Positions 63,704-64,000 of a stretch of 64,000 nt of DNA are shown here, piece after piece. Source of the DNA: Rhodospirillaceae bacterium. Lineage in GTDB: Bacteria > Pseudomonadota > Alphaproteobacteria > MPNO01 > UBA2964. The first letter of the stretch is position 1. Each line of letters begins with the position of its first letter. Position numbers and translations under genes: made by a program. The stretch is taken from positions 763,437-827,436 of the forward strand of contig PBIN01000015.1 of the NCBI GenBank assembly GCA_002720855.1, read 5' to 3'. The notes under the pieces were generated by a model, which did no database searches, was not told the DNA's origin, and saw only the letters and a program-made list of their open reading frames with translations.

Positions 63704-63807
63704 GATCACTACCTCAAGACATTCACATCAGGATTTCAATTTGGAATTTCCTTTTGGGACATCTCTTGAAATCCATCTAATGGGGTCATGCACCAGAACC
63801 CCTAAAT

Positions 63808-63835
63808 ACTCCTGTAGAGACTGCAAAACAGGAGT
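63808..63835 (+). promoter_or_regulatory. Hairpin hiding the ribosome-binding site of the next gene
   Basis: ACTCCTGT at 63808-63815 pairs perfectly with ACAGGAGT at 63828-63835, with a 12-base loop. The right arm contains the GGAG ribosome-binding site (63831-63834) for the ATG at 63843. Folding in the mRNA would block initiation, so a translation switch or a coupling device is possible. Confidence 0.5.
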
Positions 63836-63842
63836 TTGTCCA

Positions 63843-63992
63843 ATGAAGAATGACCAACAGGAACCAGACACCAAACCCACATGGGGTCTGAAGTCCAAAC
63901 CTCTAACCCATAAACCTAAAGAGGAACGAATACTGGATACGGTGAACCGAGTGATCTCCAGAATTCAGAATGATGAAAGGAATTGCTCATGA
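63843..63992 (+). CDS. Small protein of the integrated element
   Basis: A 49-residue charged protein (MKNDQQEPDTKP start; RILDTVNRVISRIQNDE helix near the end) with a good AGGAG ribosome-binding site 8 bases upstream. I do not recognise it. A longer frame in the same phase from 63741 lacks a ribosome-binding site. Its stop overlaps the next start (ATGA), a phage-like gene packing. Confidence 0.55.
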   Translation: MKNDQQEPDTKPTWGLKSKPLTHKPKEERILDTVNRVISRIQNDERNCS

Positions 63993-64000
63993 CGAAACAC
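63989..64000 (+). CDS. Start of the next element gene, cut by the window
   Basis: An ATG at 63989 overlaps the preceding stop and has AAAGGAA 6 bases upstream. Only four codons (Met-Thr-Lys-His) are visible, so nothing can be said about the product. Confidence 0.45.

Larger units (their letters stand above)
63216..64000. mobile_element. End of a probable integrated element
   Basis: The sequence right of the tRNA fragment differs from the chromosome: no long gene for 620 bases, CCA/TGG-rich wording, direct repeats and many hairpins, then small genes with strong ribosome-binding sites. No integrase or other element gene is visible in this part, so the type (prophage, satellite, island) cannot be told. 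The 63216-63842 stretch holds only the repeats listed separately and short frames I cannot support as genes. Confidence 0.6.

Overview
The window looks like a chromosome segment of an alphaproteobacterium, possibly a Rhodospirillales-like lineage; that placement is inference. The evidence is a RegB/RegA redox two-component pair with its diagnostic motifs, an MmcB-type repair nuclease, a double-domain dCTP deaminase, a BTLCP transglutaminase-like protease and a SCO1/YcgN neighbourhood. Base composition is moderate, genes are tightly packed with many ATGA overlaps, and TAA, TAG and TGA are all ordinary stops.

Layout. 1-5.4 kb: housekeeping and accessory genes (EamA transporter end, YcgN, SCO1, ankyrin protein, CobD/CbiB-like protein, flavodoxin, two-gene ABC exporter). 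5.4-7.4 kb: regB-regA. 7.4-44.2 kb: a large surface polysaccharide locus. It starts with an HprK-like kinase and a PqqD-like protein, then a 5'-truncated BY-kinase remnant, an O-antigen ligase interrupted by an amber codon, a polyprenyl glycosylphosphotransferase, a BTLCP protease, a PAS/degenerate HD-GYP sensor, a phosphatase and a PF14907-type nucleotidyltransferase. It continues with UDP-xylose synthase, a Wzy-like polymerase, a Wzx flippase, six glycosyltransferases of the GT4, GT2 and GT9 types, three methyltransferases, two asparagine synthase-type amidotransferases, an ADH-Gfo/Idh fusion, a heparinase-type protein and an AlgD-like nucleotide-sugar dehydrogenase. After an intergenic region with two perfect DnaA boxes come dcd, then gmhA-hldE, which make ADP-heptose.

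44.2-47.4 kb: mmcB, then three tandem paralogues encoding small proteins with Tat-like signals, a conserved C-X9-C core and very basic arginine-rich tails, followed by a TPR-methyltransferase. The third paralogue has an in-frame TAG in place of a tyrosine codon, then an intact tail with eleven Ser-Arg-Asn tripeptides. 47.4-59 kb: a Sua5-like/GlcG-like pair, a secreted protein with a possible PEP-CTERM-like tail, and a catabolic stretch (transhydrogenase, amidase, VOC protein, TcuA-like dehydrogenase, enoyl-CoA hydratase, SGNH protein, class II aldolase, GST, NMT1-type binding protein). 59.2-63.1 kb: an amber-interrupted periplasmic MsrA, an alpha/beta hydrolase and a 708-residue WD40 protein with thirteen near-identical 42-residue repeats plus a divergent fourteenth.

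At 63170-63215 lies the 3' part of a tRNA-Arg(CCG), broken in the anticodon stem. It looks like an integration site. The last 785 bases have a different character: a direct repeat, several strong inverted repeats, a small gene whose ribosome-binding site sits inside a hairpin, and the start of another gene. I read them as the end of an integrated element that continues outside the window.

Most notable signals: the arginine-rich Tat-like peptide family with its codon-scrambled SRN repeat; three genes interrupted by single in-frame TAG codons; the homogenised WD40 array beside an integration site; and the hairpin-dense element end.
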